A stretch of DNA of 64,000 nt, taken from CAVSJO01 sp963728445 (GTDB taxonomy: Bacteria; Gemmatimonadota; Gemmatimonadetes; Longimicrobiales; RSA9). The notes below the pieces were generated by a model that had not been told where the DNA came from, ran no database searches, and saw nothing but the letters and a program-made list of their open reading frames with translations. The stretch covers positions 496,001-560,000 of the forward strand of contig CAVSJO010000006.1 in the NCBI GenBank assembly GCA_963728445.1, in the 5' to 3' direction. Shown here one piece after another: positions 43,821-52,338 of the stretch (within the stretch, counting starts at the first letter, position 1; each line of letters opens with the position of its first letter). The position numbers and the translations under genes were made by a program.

Positions 43821-45464
43821 ATGAGCGACAGACCCACGATCCTGGTCGTGGACGACGACGCCGAGGTCCTGCGCGCCGTCGAGCGTGACCTGCGTCGCAA
43901 GTACGGATCGCGCTACCGGGTGATCCCCTGCGCCTCCGGCAGGGAGGCGCTGGCCATGGCCGATCGGGTCTCCCTTCGGGGAGAGCAGGTCGCGCTCGTC
44001 GTCTCCGATCAGCGCATGCCGGGCATGAGCGGGACCGACCTGCTGGCGGAGATGTCCGTTCGCGTGGCCGGCGTGCGTCGGGTCCTCCTCACGGCGTACG
44101 CGGACACGGAGGCAGCCATCGACGCGATCAACCGCGCCCGCGTCGACTATTACATCCTGAAGCCCTGGGACCCGCCGGAAGAGCGGTTGTACCCCATCAT
44201 CGACGACCTGCTGGACGACTGGCAGTCCGCCGGCCGCCGCGTCCCGGACATCGGCCTTCGCCTGGTCGGGGACCGGTGGTCGGTGGAGTCGCACCGGCTC
44301 CGGGAATTCCTGGCCCGCAATCAGGTCCCTTTCCGCTGGCTCGAGGCGGGCCGCCACCCGGAGGCCGCACGGCTGGTCGAGGCCGCCGCCGGCGCCCGGC
44401 TGCCGATCGTGGTCCTGGAGGACGGGACTGTGCTCTCGGCTCCGTCGCCCGACGCCGTAGCCGAGGCCGTAGGGATGAAGCCGAAGGCGGATGCGGAGTT
44501 CTACGACCTGGTCGTAGTCGGAGCAGGGCCGGCGGGGCTCGCGGCTGCCGTGTACGGCGCCTCGGAGGGACTGTCGACCGCCGTCGTCGAGGCGGAGGCA
44601 CCCGGCGGGCAGGCGGGCACGAGCTCCCGCATCGAGAACTACCTGGGCTTCCCCCAGGGCGTGAGCGGCTCGGACCTCGCCCGCCGCGCCCTCACCCAGG
44701 CGCGACGCTTCGGCGCCCAGTTCATCACCCCCCGCCGCGTGACGGCGCTCGGACGGGCAGACCCCTACCGGACCCTGACCCTGGACAACGGATCCGAGCT
44801 TCGCTGCTCTTCCGTCATCGTGGCCACCGGCGTGCAGTACAGGGAGCTGGACGTGCCGGGCGTGCGCGAGCTCGTCGGCCGCGGCGTCTACTACGGGTCG
44901 ACCGTCTCGATGGCGGCGGCGCTCGACGGCGAGCGGGCGCTCGTGATCGGCGGGGCGAATTCGGCGGGCCAGGCGGCGGTCCACCTCTCCCGCTTCGCGC
45001 GGGAGGTCGTCCTCGTGGTACGGGCGGACAGCCTCCGCAGGCGGATGTCCAGCTACCTGGTGGACCAGGTGGAATCCATCGAAGCCATCACGGTCCTGAC
45101 GGAAGCAGAGGTCGAGAGCGTCAACGGCACCGACCGCCTCGAGAGCGCCGTCGTTTGCACGGCATCACGTACGCGCGAGTTCGACGCGTCGGCGATGTTC
45201 GTCTTCATCGGCGCCCACCCGCGCACGGAGTGGCTGGCGGGCGTCGTGGCCCGGGACGAGAAGGGCTTCCTTCGGACGGGTCCGGGTCTCGCGGAGGCAG
45301 GGAAGTGGGGGCTCGAGCGGGACCCCATGCTGCTGGAGACGAGCGTCCCGGGCGTCTTTGCGGTCGGAGACGTGCGGTCGGAGTCGGTGAAGCGGGTCGC
45401 GTCGGCGGTCGGCGAGGGCTCCGTCGCGGTCCACCTCGTCCACGCGTATCTGGCCGACGGGTAG
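43821..45464 (+). CDS. Receiver domain fused to thioredoxin-reductase-like flavoprotein without redox cysteines
   Basis: 547 aa. Receiver (1-125): VVDDD, Asp in VVSDQRMPG, Thr in LLTAYAD, Lys in ILKPWD. A thioredoxin/glutaredoxin-like domain (about 150-225) with no CxxC. Then TrxB-like FAD/NAD(P) domains: VVVGAGPAGLAAAVYGASEG, GGQAGTSSRIENYLGFP, ATGVQYRELDVPG, LVIGGANSAGQAAVHLSRF, VFAVGDVR. The redox-active CATC of TrxB is replaced (VYYGSTVSM), so it cannot reduce thioredoxin the usual way. Similar fusions occur in Deinococcus and other soil bacteria; the role is unproven, perhaps a phosphorylation-controlled flavin sensor or NAD(P)H oxidase. Start ATG 43821 has GAGGAG 4-6 bases upstream. Confidence 0.9.
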   Translation: MSDRPTILVVDDDAEVLRAVERDLRRKYGSRYRVIPCASGREALAMADRVSLRGEQVALVVSDQRMPGMSGTDLLAEMSVRVAGVRRVLLTAYADTEAAIDAINRARVDYYILKPWDPPEERLYPIIDDLLDDWQSAGRRVPDIGLRLVGDRWSVESHRLREFLARNQVPFRWLEAGRHPEAARLVEAAAGARLPIVVLEDGTVLSAPSPDAVAEAVGMKPKADAEFYDLVVVGAGPAGLAAAVYGASEGLSTAVVEAEAPGGQAGTSSRIENYLGFPQGVSGSDLARRALTQARRFGAQFITPRRVTALGRADPYRTLTLDNGSELRCSSVIVATGVQYRELDVPGVRELVGRGVYYGSTVSMAAALDGERALVIGGANSAGQAAVHLSRFAREVVLVVRADSLRRRMSSYLVDQVESIEAITVLTEAEVESVNGTDRLESAVVCTASRTREFDASAMFVFIGAHPRTEWLAGVVARDEKGFLRTGPGLAEAGKWGLERDPMLLETSVPGVFAVGDVRSESVKRVASAVGEGSVAVHLVHAYLADG

Positions 45465-45613
45465 CGGGGGCGCGTCACGAGGGCCATGGGTCCCGCACCC
45501 CCGTCCGGGATCCCGATGCTGACGATCAACCTGCTCTACGCCCTTCCGCGCACGCCGCTTTGGCGTCGCGAGGTCACGGCTCCGCCGCTGCCCTGACGCC
45601 GGCGCCTCCGCAC

Positions 45614-45658
45614 CGCCGCCTTCGCCGCGTCCGCCGCGTCCGCCGCGTTCGCCGCGCA
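45614..45658. repeat. Five 9-bp tandem repeats in the gap before the SARP gene
   Basis: CGCCGCCTT, CGCCGCGTC twice, CGCCGCGTT and CGCCGCGCA in a row, filling the last part of a 203-base gap between two convergent genes. Nothing else is seen in the gap. Such units can expand or contract by slippage. Confidence 0.7.
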
Positions 45659-45667
45659 TGTGCCTGA

Positions 45668-46426
45668 CTATTGTCGCTTCAGGAGCTCCGTGTGGACTGC
45701 CCGCGTTTCCGGCGACGGCGACGCGCCGAGCTCCTCGGCAATTAGACGACGACATCGCTCATAGGTACGAAGGGCTTCTGCACCGTTGCCGGCCGCGGCG
45801 TGTGCTCGCATGAGCAGGCGCCATCCCGACTCCCGGAACGGCCGCATGGCCACGGCCTCTCGTGCGGCTTCGACCGCAAGCTGCTGCTCACCGTTCCAGA
45901 GATAGACTTCCGCGCGGCATTCGAGTGCGCGTACCAGGACGTTTTTGAGCCGGTCCCGCTGGCGTTCCACCCAGTGGGCATCGTCGCCGGGCAGGAACGG
46001 CCTGCGGGCGATGTGATGCGCAACCGCGGAGGGCCCGTACGCCGCTGAGGCGTCACCTGCCCGGAGCGCTGATTCGGCTTCGTGGATCGCGTCCAGCGCC
46101 ACCTCGTGGTCGACCCAGCTCCCGGGCGGGAGGACGAGCTCATGGCAGCCGCCGACGGTCGGGATCGCCGACGGGCCATCCAGGCCGACGTTGGAGAGCA
46201 CGGACCTCAGCTTACTCACGATGGCGCTGAGTGCGGTATCCCCCGAAGGGGGCGGTGCCGCCCCCCAGAGGGCGTCCGCAAGCTCGGCGCGGGTAACCGG
46301 GCCGGGACGGGCGCACACGAGGTAGGCAAAGGCACTCCGCCCCTGCTGCCCCGAAAAGTCGTGCGGTCCCAGGACTGCGAGCCCGAACTCGACAGTCATA
46401 CGTCCCGAAAGGTAGATGCGCAGCAC
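45668..46426 (-). CDS. SARP-family transcriptional activator (winged helix plus BTAD)
   Basis: 252 aa. An OmpR-like winged helix (about 8-100: LSGQQGRSAFAYLVCARP-like start, RAELADALWGAAPPPSGDTA, LSAIVSKLRSVLSNVG) and a bacterial transcriptional activator (BTAD) domain (about 110-250: DHEVALDAIHEAESALRAGD, RDRLKNVLVRALECRAEVYL, AVAMRPFRESGWRLLMRAHA, YERCRRLIAEELGASPSPE). SARP proteins activate pathway genes by binding repeats near promoters. GTG 46426 chosen: GGAG 5 bases upstream. No obvious target gene cluster adjoins it. Confidence 0.87.
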   Translation of the reverse strand: MLRIYLSGRMTVEFGLAVLGPHDFSGQQGRSAFAYLVCARPGPVTRAELADALWGAAPPPSGDTALSAIVSKLRSVLSNVGLDGPSAIPTVGGCHELVLPPGSWVDHEVALDAIHEAESALRAGDASAAYGPSAVAHHIARRPFLPGDDAHWVERQRDRLKNVLVRALECRAEVYLWNGEQQLAVEAAREAVAMRPFRESGWRLLMRAHAAAGNGAEALRTYERCRRLIAEELGASPSPETRAVHTELLKRQ

Positions 46427-46548
46427 GCCGACTCCAGATTTCGACTCCAAGCTCACGCCAAGGTCGCCCCAGCCTGCCGGCAAAGGTCGCATGCTATGCT
46501 GTCCGCGACGGGAGAAATCAACCTACCCTCGGGCACAGGAGTGCGACC

Positions 46549-46701
46549 ATGGCGACGAAGCAGGTATCCTGCGATTGCGGAAAGGTGATCCGCGAGTCGA
46601 GCGACGACAAGCTGGTAGAATCGGTGCAGAAGCATGCCCGCGACGTGCATCGCATGGAACTGAGCCGGGAGCAGGTGCTCTCCATGGCGGAGCCGGTCTG
46701 A
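46549..46701 (+). CDS. DUF1059 mini-protein
   Basis: 50 aa, too short for most gene callers. MATKQVSCDCGKVIRESSDD then VQKHARDVHRMELSREQVL: the CDCG pair of Cys and the KHARDVH histidines match DUF1059 (Pfam PF06348), small metal-binding-like proteins of unknown function. AGGAG lies 8 bases before the ATG. Divergent from the SARP gene, and followed at 46807 by the insertion sequence. Confidence 0.85.
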   Translation: MATKQVSCDCGKVIRESSDDKLVESVQKHARDVHRMELSREQVLSMAEPV

Positions 46702-46768
46702 ACGGAGGACACGGTTCGGGCTCCGGCTGTGAGGGCTCGAGCCGGAGCGGGCGGTCTTGGCGGTGGAG

Positions 46769-47734
46769 TCATCCGGGCGGCGGCGGTGCAGTGTTCACGG
46801 GCGCTGGGGTTCTGTTCCGAGGAGTTGTTGCAGACCGCGCAGATGCGCTCAGCCACATCGGGCCACGACACCTCCAGGGCGGTTTCGCAACCAGCCACTG
46901 ATGCCAGGCGAGATAGTTGTCGACGTAGCGACTGGCGAAGCCCCGGAACTGCACCGACCACCGCGTGAAGCTTCTCCAGAACTCGCCGATCCGGTCGGGC
47001 TCGGGTGAAACGCTGAACTGCCGTCGGTAGGAGTGACCGTGAGCCCGCGCGAACCGGGCGACCGGGCCGAGCGGGCCGCGCCTGGACATGATTTCACGTC
47101 CGGACTCGAGGACCCTCGCCAGCATGATTTCAACGTGAGATACGCCGGGCCGGACCGAGCCGTTCTCTCCGGTGATGATGCCACCATCGACGCCTGCGGC
47201 AGCGATGATCCAAAGCGGCGATACCTCCCAAGGCTGGCCCAGTCGCCTTCTGCGCAGATAGGGAGCCAGCTCGCGCTGTCCCTTTCGGGAATACGGGAGG
47301 CGCCTGACTCCGAACTGCACGACCCCGACGAGCGGCGTCACGACTGTGCCCCACGGCGGAGATGGGCCGTCGTCGTCGAGGGCCTCCGCCTGCGCGCTTT
47401 CTCGCAGGCCTTCGAGGAAACGGTGGCGCCATCGAAACGCGGTGTCGTTTGCGATTTCGCAGACACGCGAGGTGGCGCGTACCGACGAGCCGAGTTCGAG
47501 ACAGCGGAAGTATCGCGGCCAGCGATCGATCCGCTTCAGATGTGCGAACGACGTTCCCGTGAAATCGCTGAAGGTCCGCGTGCAGCCTCGACAGCGATAG
47601 CGACGGCGGCCCCGGAACCACCCCCAGGTGGTAACGGACCTCGAGCTGCACCGGGGGCAGAAAACGCCCTTCGACCAGCGGGCAGATCGGAAACTGGTGA
47701 AGGAGAAGGCCGGCGCTCCGCTCTCGAATTGCAT
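46769..47734 (-). CDS. IS1595-like transposase, probably inactive
   Basis: 321 aa. N-terminal zinc ribbon (FCPRCSSRSVTTWGW, YRCRGCTRTFSDFTGTSF) and the IS1595-type HTH region (RATSRVCEIANDTAFRWRHRFLE). The middle RLPYSRKGQRELAPYLRRRR and the late RYVDNYLAWHQWLV also fit that group. The spot where relatives have an acidic ADE-like motif before the YSxKG stretch reads VVQFGVRRL, so the first catalytic Asp/Glu is absent. The C-terminus reads through the left inverted repeat to a stop outside the element. A one-base shift near 46880-46886 would instead give AKTALEVSWPDVAERICAVCNNSS, which looks more natural, so a frameshift is likely. Confidence 0.7.
   Translation of the reverse strand: MQFESGAPAFSFTSFRSARWSKGVFCPRCSSRSVTTWGWFRGRRRYRCRGCTRTFSDFTGTSFAHLKRIDRWPRYFRCLELGSSVRATSRVCEIANDTAFRWRHRFLEGLRESAQAEALDDDGPSPPWGTVVTPLVGVVQFGVRRLPYSRKGQRELAPYLRRRRLGQPWEVSPLWIIAAAGVDGGIITGENGSVRPGVSHVEIMLARVLESGREIMSRRGPLGPVARFARAHGHSYRRQFSVSPEPDRIGEFWRSFTRWSVQFRGFASRYVDNYLAWHQWLVAKPPWRCRGPMWLSASARSATTPRNRTPAPVNTAPPPPG
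46807..46830 (+). repeat. Left terminal inverted repeat of the insertion sequence
   Basis: 24 bases beginning GGGTTCTGTTCCGAGGAG and ending TTGTTG; perfect inverse of 47867-47890. Confidence 0.9.
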
Positions 47735-47866
47735 GAAGAAAGCTGATCGATTTCGGTCCTACCGCCCATGGGCGTTTCGGCCTCCGTGAAGTCGAAGACG
47801 GCCAACCCAATCGAGCCCACCAACCCAAGGCATCAATTCGAGGGGGGGACCAATCGCGCGCCCGTT

Positions 47867-47890
47867 CAACAACTCCTCGGAACAGAACCC
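47867..47890 (-). repeat. Right terminal inverted repeat of the insertion sequence
   Basis: 24 bases beginning CAACAACTCCTCGGAAC and ending GAACCC; perfect inverse of 46807-46830. Confidence 0.9.
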
Positions 47891-47957
47891 AGCGTCCGCA
47901 ACAGGCACACCCGACCCATTCCAGCAAGCTCGCCGACCCTCCAGCGGCTCGACCCCT

Positions 47958-48458
47958 TCACTCGCCGGCGTGGCCTTCTCCGCCGAGCATGCTGGCCGGC
48001 ATCGGTACGGCCACCACACGACCCGTCGCGCAGTCGACGCCGGCGGCCTCGACCGTGACGGCGACGATCACCTTGCGAGTGCCCACTTCGACCGGTCGAG
48101 CGCGGGCCACGAGCTCCACCCCCAATGGCGTCGGGCGTCTGAAATCGACCTGCAGCGAGGCGGTCACGTAGCGCGGCGCGGCGTCCTTTCCCGGCTGCAG
48201 CCCGTCCCGCGCCATGGCCGCGGCGGCCGCCGTGCCGATCCCATGGCAGTCCACGAGCGAAGCGATCAGTCCGCCGTATACGTATCCGGGCAGCGCGACG
48301 TGCCCAGGCCCGGGCGTGAGACGAGCCACTCCTTCTCCCTCCCTCCACACGGTGCGTATGTGGAGTCCCTCCGGATTCAGCCGGCCACAGCCGTAGCAGT
48401 GTGCAAAATCGTCGGGATAGTGATCCTGGATCGCGGATCCGGGGGCGACGTCGCTCAT
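47958..48458 (-). CDS. PaaI-like hotdog-fold thioesterase
   Basis: 166 aa. Hotdog fold with CYGCGRLNPEGLHIR near the start, the helix segment YVYGGLIASLVDCHGIGTAA, typical of the PaaI/4HBT group with the conserved Asp, and strands ASLQVDFRRPTPLGVELVAR and VIVAVTVEA. Hydrolyses an acyl-CoA; substrate unknown. AGGAG lies 5-7 bases before the ATG. Its start overlaps the stop of the upstream luciferase-like gene (ATGA), so the two are coupled. Confidence 0.87.
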   Translation of the reverse strand: MSDVAPGSAIQDHYPDDFAHCYGCGRLNPEGLHIRTVWREGEGVARLTPGPGHVALPGYVYGGLIASLVDCHGIGTAAAAAMARDGLQPGKDAAPRYVTASLQVDFRRPTPLGVELVARARPVEVGTRKVIVAVTVEAAGVDCATGRVVAVPMPASMLGGEGHAGE

Positions 48459-49471
48459 CGAGGCTCCTCGCGGGACGGTTGCATCAGGGCTTCCGCGAGC
48501 AGCTCGTACGAGCGCAGTCTCGCGGCGGGGTCGTAGGTGGTTGTCGTGACCATCACCTCATCGGCGTCCACCGCGGTGGCGGCCGATCGAATGCGATTGG
48601 CCGCGAACGCGGGATCGCCGATGATGGTGAGGGCGCGGCGTCGCCCGGCAATCTCGCGCTCGAGCGGTGTGTAGTCGTAGGCCCGGGCCTCCTCCGGGGG
48701 CGGGACCGGCAGGAACTCGCCGCGGCGGATCCGCACCCACAGCAGATCGGAGGACGCGGCCAGGTAGTCCGCCTCCTCGGCGGAAGGAGCGCAGATCACC
48801 GCGACGGCCACAATTACGTGAGGCCGCGGGAACTGCTCCGACGGCTGAAACGCGGAACGGTAGACCTCGATCGCGGGGCCCGCGGGAGCGTCGCTGAAGT
48901 GGCTGGCGAAGCCGTAGCCGAGCCCGAGCTGCCCTGCCAGGCGGGCGCTGCCGCCGCTGGATCCGAGCATCCAGACGGGCGGGAGCGAGACGCCCGAGGG
49001 GATCACGCTCACTCGCCGGAACGGGTGGTCTTCCGGCAGGTCGCCCCTGGAGAGTCCGAGCAGCTCCCGCAGGTGGTCCCCGAACCGGGCCGGGTCGAAC
49101 GGACGCATGGCGGAGGACGTGACCGGATCCGTGCCCGGGGCGCGGCCGACGCCGAGATCGATCCGGCCCGGATGCAGCGATTCCAGCGTGTGAAAGGCCT
49201 CCGCCACCCGCAGCGGCGCGTGGTTCAGCAGCATCACGCCGCCTGACCCGACGCGAATTCGCCGGGTCGCGGCGGCGACGTGCGCGATCAGGACCTCGGG
49301 CGACGAGCTGGCGATGCTCGGCATCCCGTGGTGCTCGGCGTACCACACGCGTCTGTAGCCGAGTGTTTCGGCGAGGCGGGCGAGCTTGACGGACGCGCCG
49401 ATCGCCTCCCCGCCGGTCGAACCCGACGGGATGGGTGCAAGGTCGAGCACGGACAGCGCGATGGATGACAT
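48455..49471 (-). CDS. LLM-class flavin-dependent oxidoreductase
   Basis: About 338 aa, luciferase-like TIM barrel. ALSVLDLAPIPSG start, RVWYAEHHGMPSIASSSPEV, IRVGSGGVMLLNHAPLRVAE, RIDLGVGRAPGTD and PPVWMLGSSGGSARLAGQLG are the marks of the YhbW/MsnO8 subgroup, which uses reduced FMN or F420 from a separate reductase to oxidise a small molecule. ATG 49471 with poor ribosome site; the extension to 49546 is Arg/Trp-rich and unlikely. Coupled to the thioesterase downstream. Confidence 0.9.
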   Translation of the reverse strand: MSSIALSVLDLAPIPSGSTGGEAIGASVKLARLAETLGYRRVWYAEHHGMPSIASSSPEVLIAHVAAATRRIRVGSGGVMLLNHAPLRVAEAFHTLESLHPGRIDLGVGRAPGTDPVTSSAMRPFDPARFGDHLRELLGLSRGDLPEDHPFRRVSVIPSGVSLPPVWMLGSSGGSARLAGQLGLGYGFASHFSDAPAGPAIEVYRSAFQPSEQFPRPHVIVAVAVICAPSAEEADYLAASSDLLWVRIRRGEFLPVPPPEEARAYDYTPLEREIAGRRRALTIIGDPAFAANRIRSAATAVDADEVMVTTTTYDPAARLRSYELLAEALMQPSREEPR

Positions 49472-49550
49472 GCGCCATGATAGCCAGGCGGCGCTCTGCG
49501 GTGCGAGTCGCCAGCCCGGAACCCGCCTGGAATCGCGGCGTAACACCGGC

Positions 49551-50840
49551 GTGCCCGACCCGTTCTCCCGAGCCCGCGTCCCCGCCCGCCTGGCCTACCT
49601 GGCGGCGCTGCTCCTGGCCACCCTGGCCTCCGTCCGTCTGGACCCGATCCCGGGCCACGCCTGGCACCGTCTCGCGCGGATGCTGTCGTCCGCGCTCACG
49701 GCCCGTGACGCGGTCGACGCCCTGCGAAACCTGGTTCTTTTCGCCGGGTGGGGCCTGGTGTGGATGGTCACTGCGCCCCCGGATCGGAGCGCTCGCTCCC
49801 TCCTTCGCGCGGTTCTCACGGCCGCCGCCGTGAGCGTATCGGTCGAGAGCATCCAGCTTTTCTCGACGACCCGGTACGCGAGTCTCATCGACGTCACGAC
49901 GAACGTCCTTGGCGCCCTCATCGGCGCCATCGTGGTTCCGCTGGGCGTGGGCCTTCTCGCGCGGCGCCGAGCTCGACCGTCGTACCTCGGCATGCCCGGC
50001 GTCGTCTTCGGCGCGGCGTACGGCGCCGCGGTCGCAGCCGAGGCGCTCGTCCCTCTGTTCCGCCAGGTGGGCGTGCCCGGGGTCTACGGGGGACCCCTCT
50101 CCCGCTTCCATGGCGTCATGCGGACGTTCGACTGGAGCACCGTGGCAGCCCTCCCCGCCGCGGACTTCGTCCTCTTTCTGCCCGCAGGCTTTCTCGCGGT
50201 CGCTGCCCTCGCCGAGGAAGTCGTCGACGACTCCAGCGCGACGTCCCGCGTCTCCATCGCCGGCGCGGTCCTGATGTTCGCGGCGGAGGCCGCCCACGCA
50301 TTTCTCGGGATCCGGATCGAGATCGGCGCGGCCCTCGTCCATGCAGCCGCCATTGCCGCCGGGGCCATTCTGGCGCGCCGCGTGATCTCGCCGATGAGTC
50401 GGCGACTGCGCGGAGCCGCGCGCCCCCGCGCCGTGCTCGCGGTTTACGCCGCCATCCTGCTGCTCTGGACCCTTCGTCCCTACCGACTCGCTTCGAGTCC
50501 GGGCGCCGTGATCCATGCTCTCGCCGGCGGGTGGTGGATCCCGCTTCACGCCCAGGCCGCACGCGGGGACGTATTCAGCGTCGTCGACGTCGTCGTGGAG
50601 TTCCTCCTCTACCTGCCCGTCGGCGTGCTGCTCGCGGCCTGGCCCCTCCGCCGGAAAGGCATCCTCTCCGGGCTCTACCCGGCCGTTGCGTTCGCTCTCG
50701 TCGCCGAGCTGTGCCAGAGCCTGATCGTGGGCCGGACCGTTGATTCAACCGACATCCTGGTCCAGTCCGCCGCCGTGGCCGTCGGCTGGGCGTTCTCGCG
50801 CCGCGCCGGACTGCCGCGCCGCGGAACCCTCCTCGACTAG
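49551..50840 (+). CDS. Membrane protein with two VanZ-like domains
   Basis: About 429 aa, at least nine hydrophobic helices. Two VanZ-type segments: LRNLVLFAGWGLVWMV with SVESIQLFSTTRYASLIDVT and NVLGALIGA, then EFLLYLPVGVLLA with AELCQSLIVGRTVDSTDILV. VanZ proteins in other bacteria affect glycopeptide (teicoplanin) resistance by an unknown mechanism. Single VanZ domains are usual; two in one protein suggest internal duplication. Start uncertain: GTG 49551 is chosen to keep clear of the divergent oxidoreductase; ATG codons at 49461 and 49470 are in frame and would overlap that gene. Confidence 0.78.
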   Translation: MPDPFSRARVPARLAYLAALLLATLASVRLDPIPGHAWHRLARMLSSALTARDAVDALRNLVLFAGWGLVWMVTAPPDRSARSLLRAVLTAAAVSVSVESIQLFSTTRYASLIDVTTNVLGALIGAIVVPLGVGLLARRRARPSYLGMPGVVFGAAYGAAVAAEALVPLFRQVGVPGVYGGPLSRFHGVMRTFDWSTVAALPAADFVLFLPAGFLAVAALAEEVVDDSSATSRVSIAGAVLMFAAEAAHAFLGIRIEIGAALVHAAAIAAGAILARRVISPMSRRLRGAARPRAVLAVYAAILLLWTLRPYRLASSPGAVIHALAGGWWIPLHAQAARGDVFSVVDVVVEFLLYLPVGVLLAAWPLRRKGILSGLYPAVAFALVAELCQSLIVGRTVDSTDILVQSAAVAVGWAFSRRAGLPRRGTLLD

Positions 50841-51036
50841 CAGCCGATTGCGCGCCGACTGCCATTGCGCGCCGATTGCACGAGGCTCCTCACGTGACTC
50901 GCGGGGCCGGGTGTGGATCGCTAGCTTCACGGCGACGGATGCGTTCCGTCCGTCCGGGGAGCGCTCGTCGTCCGGCGAGCAAGGCGTTGCCCAGTCGGCC
51001 CCCCCGGTGCGACACCTCAACAATGGGAGAACACCG

Positions 51037-51660
51037 ATGTCCTCCACCCATCTGTCGGACCCTCGGCACGGCGCCGTCGTCGTCATCGACATGGCGAACG
51101 ACTTCATCCACGCAGGCGGCACGATCGCCGACGCGGGAGGCCCCGAGTACCAGGCGCGCGCGAGGTCCATCATCCCCGGCCTGGCGCGTCTGCTGGAAGC
51201 GGCGCGTTCGGCCGGTATGACGGTGGTCTACGCCACGGACGCACACCGCCCCGATGACGACGAGCTCCGGAAGTGGCCGCCTCACGCGATGCAGGGCACT
51301 TCGCAGGCGGACATCGTCGAGGAGCTGACACCCCAGGCAGGCGACGTCGTCTTCCCGAAGCGGACGTACAGCCCGTTCCTCGACCCGGGCTTCGACGCCA
51401 TGCTTCGCCAGCGGGGAATCCGCACGCTCTACGTCACGGGGCTGCACACCGACTGCTGTTGTCGACACACGTCGGGGGACGCCTTCCAGCGCGGCTATGA
51501 CCTGGTGTGGGTGACCGACGCGATGCAGGCGTTCACGGACGAGCAGCACCGTTCCGGCCTGGAATATTACCGTACGTGGTACGCCACGGACGCGGACCGG
51601 CAGTTCGTCACCGTGGACGACCTCGTCGAGGAGCTGTCGGGGGCGCCGGCGGCTCCGTAG
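51037..51660 (+). CDS. Isochorismatase-family cysteine hydrolase
   Basis: 207 aa. Catalytic triad Asp in VVVIDMANDFIH, Lys in VFPKRTYS, Cys in TGLHTDCCCRHT (the nucleophile is the first or second Cys). The family includes nicotinamidase, N-carbamoylsarcosine amidase and isochorismatase; which one is not clear from the sequence. GGGAGA lies 6 bases before the ATG. Preceded by a 196-base gap holding two copies of ATTGCGCGCCGA and no gene. Confidence 0.87.
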   Translation: MSSTHLSDPRHGAVVVIDMANDFIHAGGTIADAGGPEYQARARSIIPGLARLLEAARSAGMTVVYATDAHRPDDDELRKWPPHAMQGTSQADIVEELTPQAGDVVFPKRTYSPFLDPGFDAMLRQRGIRTLYVTGLHTDCCCRHTSGDAFQRGYDLVWVTDAMQAFTDEQHRSGLEYYRTWYATDADRQFVTVDDLVEELSGAPAAP

Positions 51661-51726
51661 ACCGACATCGCACCCGTCCCGGCGGGTCGGGTACTCCGGC
51701 CCGCCGGATCACGCACAGGAGGGGAC

Positions 51727-52245
51727 ATGCCGGAAGATCGGAACGGCGCGGGCATCGAGCGACTCGAGGCGCGGCCCGTGGATCTCGCTCTGCGCTCGGG
51801 ACGCACGGTCAGCGGACGCCTCGCCGTCGGCAACGGCCAGACGCTGGCGCGCTATCTCGCGACCCGCCGAACGCTGATCAATCTGACGGACGTGATCGCG
51901 CCGTGGTCTGGCGAGGAAGGCGTCGAGCACCTCGCCCTGCCGCTGCGCCACATCCGCTGGGTGCGCTCGACGGACGGTCAGATCCCGCTCACGCCACGCG
52001 CGGCCATGCCTATGCTGACCGCCGTCGTCGTTCATCTCGACGACGGCTCCACCGTCGAGGCCTACATCGACCTGGCCTTCGACGAGAGGCTCAGCGATCA
52101 CCTCGACATCGCCCACCCCTTCATGCCCCTCTTCCGTGCAGTCTGCGACGGCGAGGAGATCGGTGACATCGCCCTGAACGCCGAGTGCGTCGTCGCCGCA
52201 CGTGAGGGCCCGACGCCGTCCGACAGCGGGCCCGCCGCCGAGTGA
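51727..52245 (+). CDS. Soluble protein of unknown function
   Basis: 172 aa. The first part (VDLALRSGRTVSGRLAVG, TLINLTDVIAPW, LPLRHIRWVRSTDG) looks like a Sm-like or DUF6812-like barrel; the second half (MLTAVVVHLDDGSTVEAYID) repeats beta strands. No signal peptide, no catalytic motif. AGGAGGGG lies 2-6 bases before the ATG. Close to the hydrolase gene on the same strand (66 bases), perhaps one operon. Confidence 0.65.
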   Translation: MPEDRNGAGIERLEARPVDLALRSGRTVSGRLAVGNGQTLARYLATRRTLINLTDVIAPWSGEEGVEHLALPLRHIRWVRSTDGQIPLTPRAAMPMLTAVVVHLDDGSTVEAYIDLAFDERLSDHLDIAHPFMPLFRAVCDGEEIGDIALNAECVVAAREGPTPSDSGPAAE

Positions 52246-52338
52246 GAGGGGCGGGACGGGAGTGATTCGTAGCCCCGAAGGACGAATCTTGCATCAAACC
52301 AACGACGACAGGATTCCCGCATCAGCGCCGGAGCCCAC

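Larger units (their letters stand above)
46807..47890. mobile_element. Insertion sequence, IS1595-like, 1084 bp
   Basis: Bounded by perfect 24-bp inverted repeats (46807-46830 and 47867-47890) beginning GGGTTCTGTTCCGAGGAG, enclosing most of a transposase gene. The outer CGCT next to each end also matches, with one extra G on the left. No 8-bp target duplication can be recognised, so one flank has changed or the copy arose by recombination. It lies between DUF1059 and thioesterase genes and breaks nothing visible. Confidence 0.85.

Noticed and set aside
45614..45658. CRISPR-like repeats
   Set aside because: Units are 9 bp, contiguous and without spacers.
45668..46426. Antibiotic or secondary-metabolite cluster suggested by the SARP regulator
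   Set aside because: No synthase, NRPS, PKS or terpene genes lie near; neighbours are general genes.
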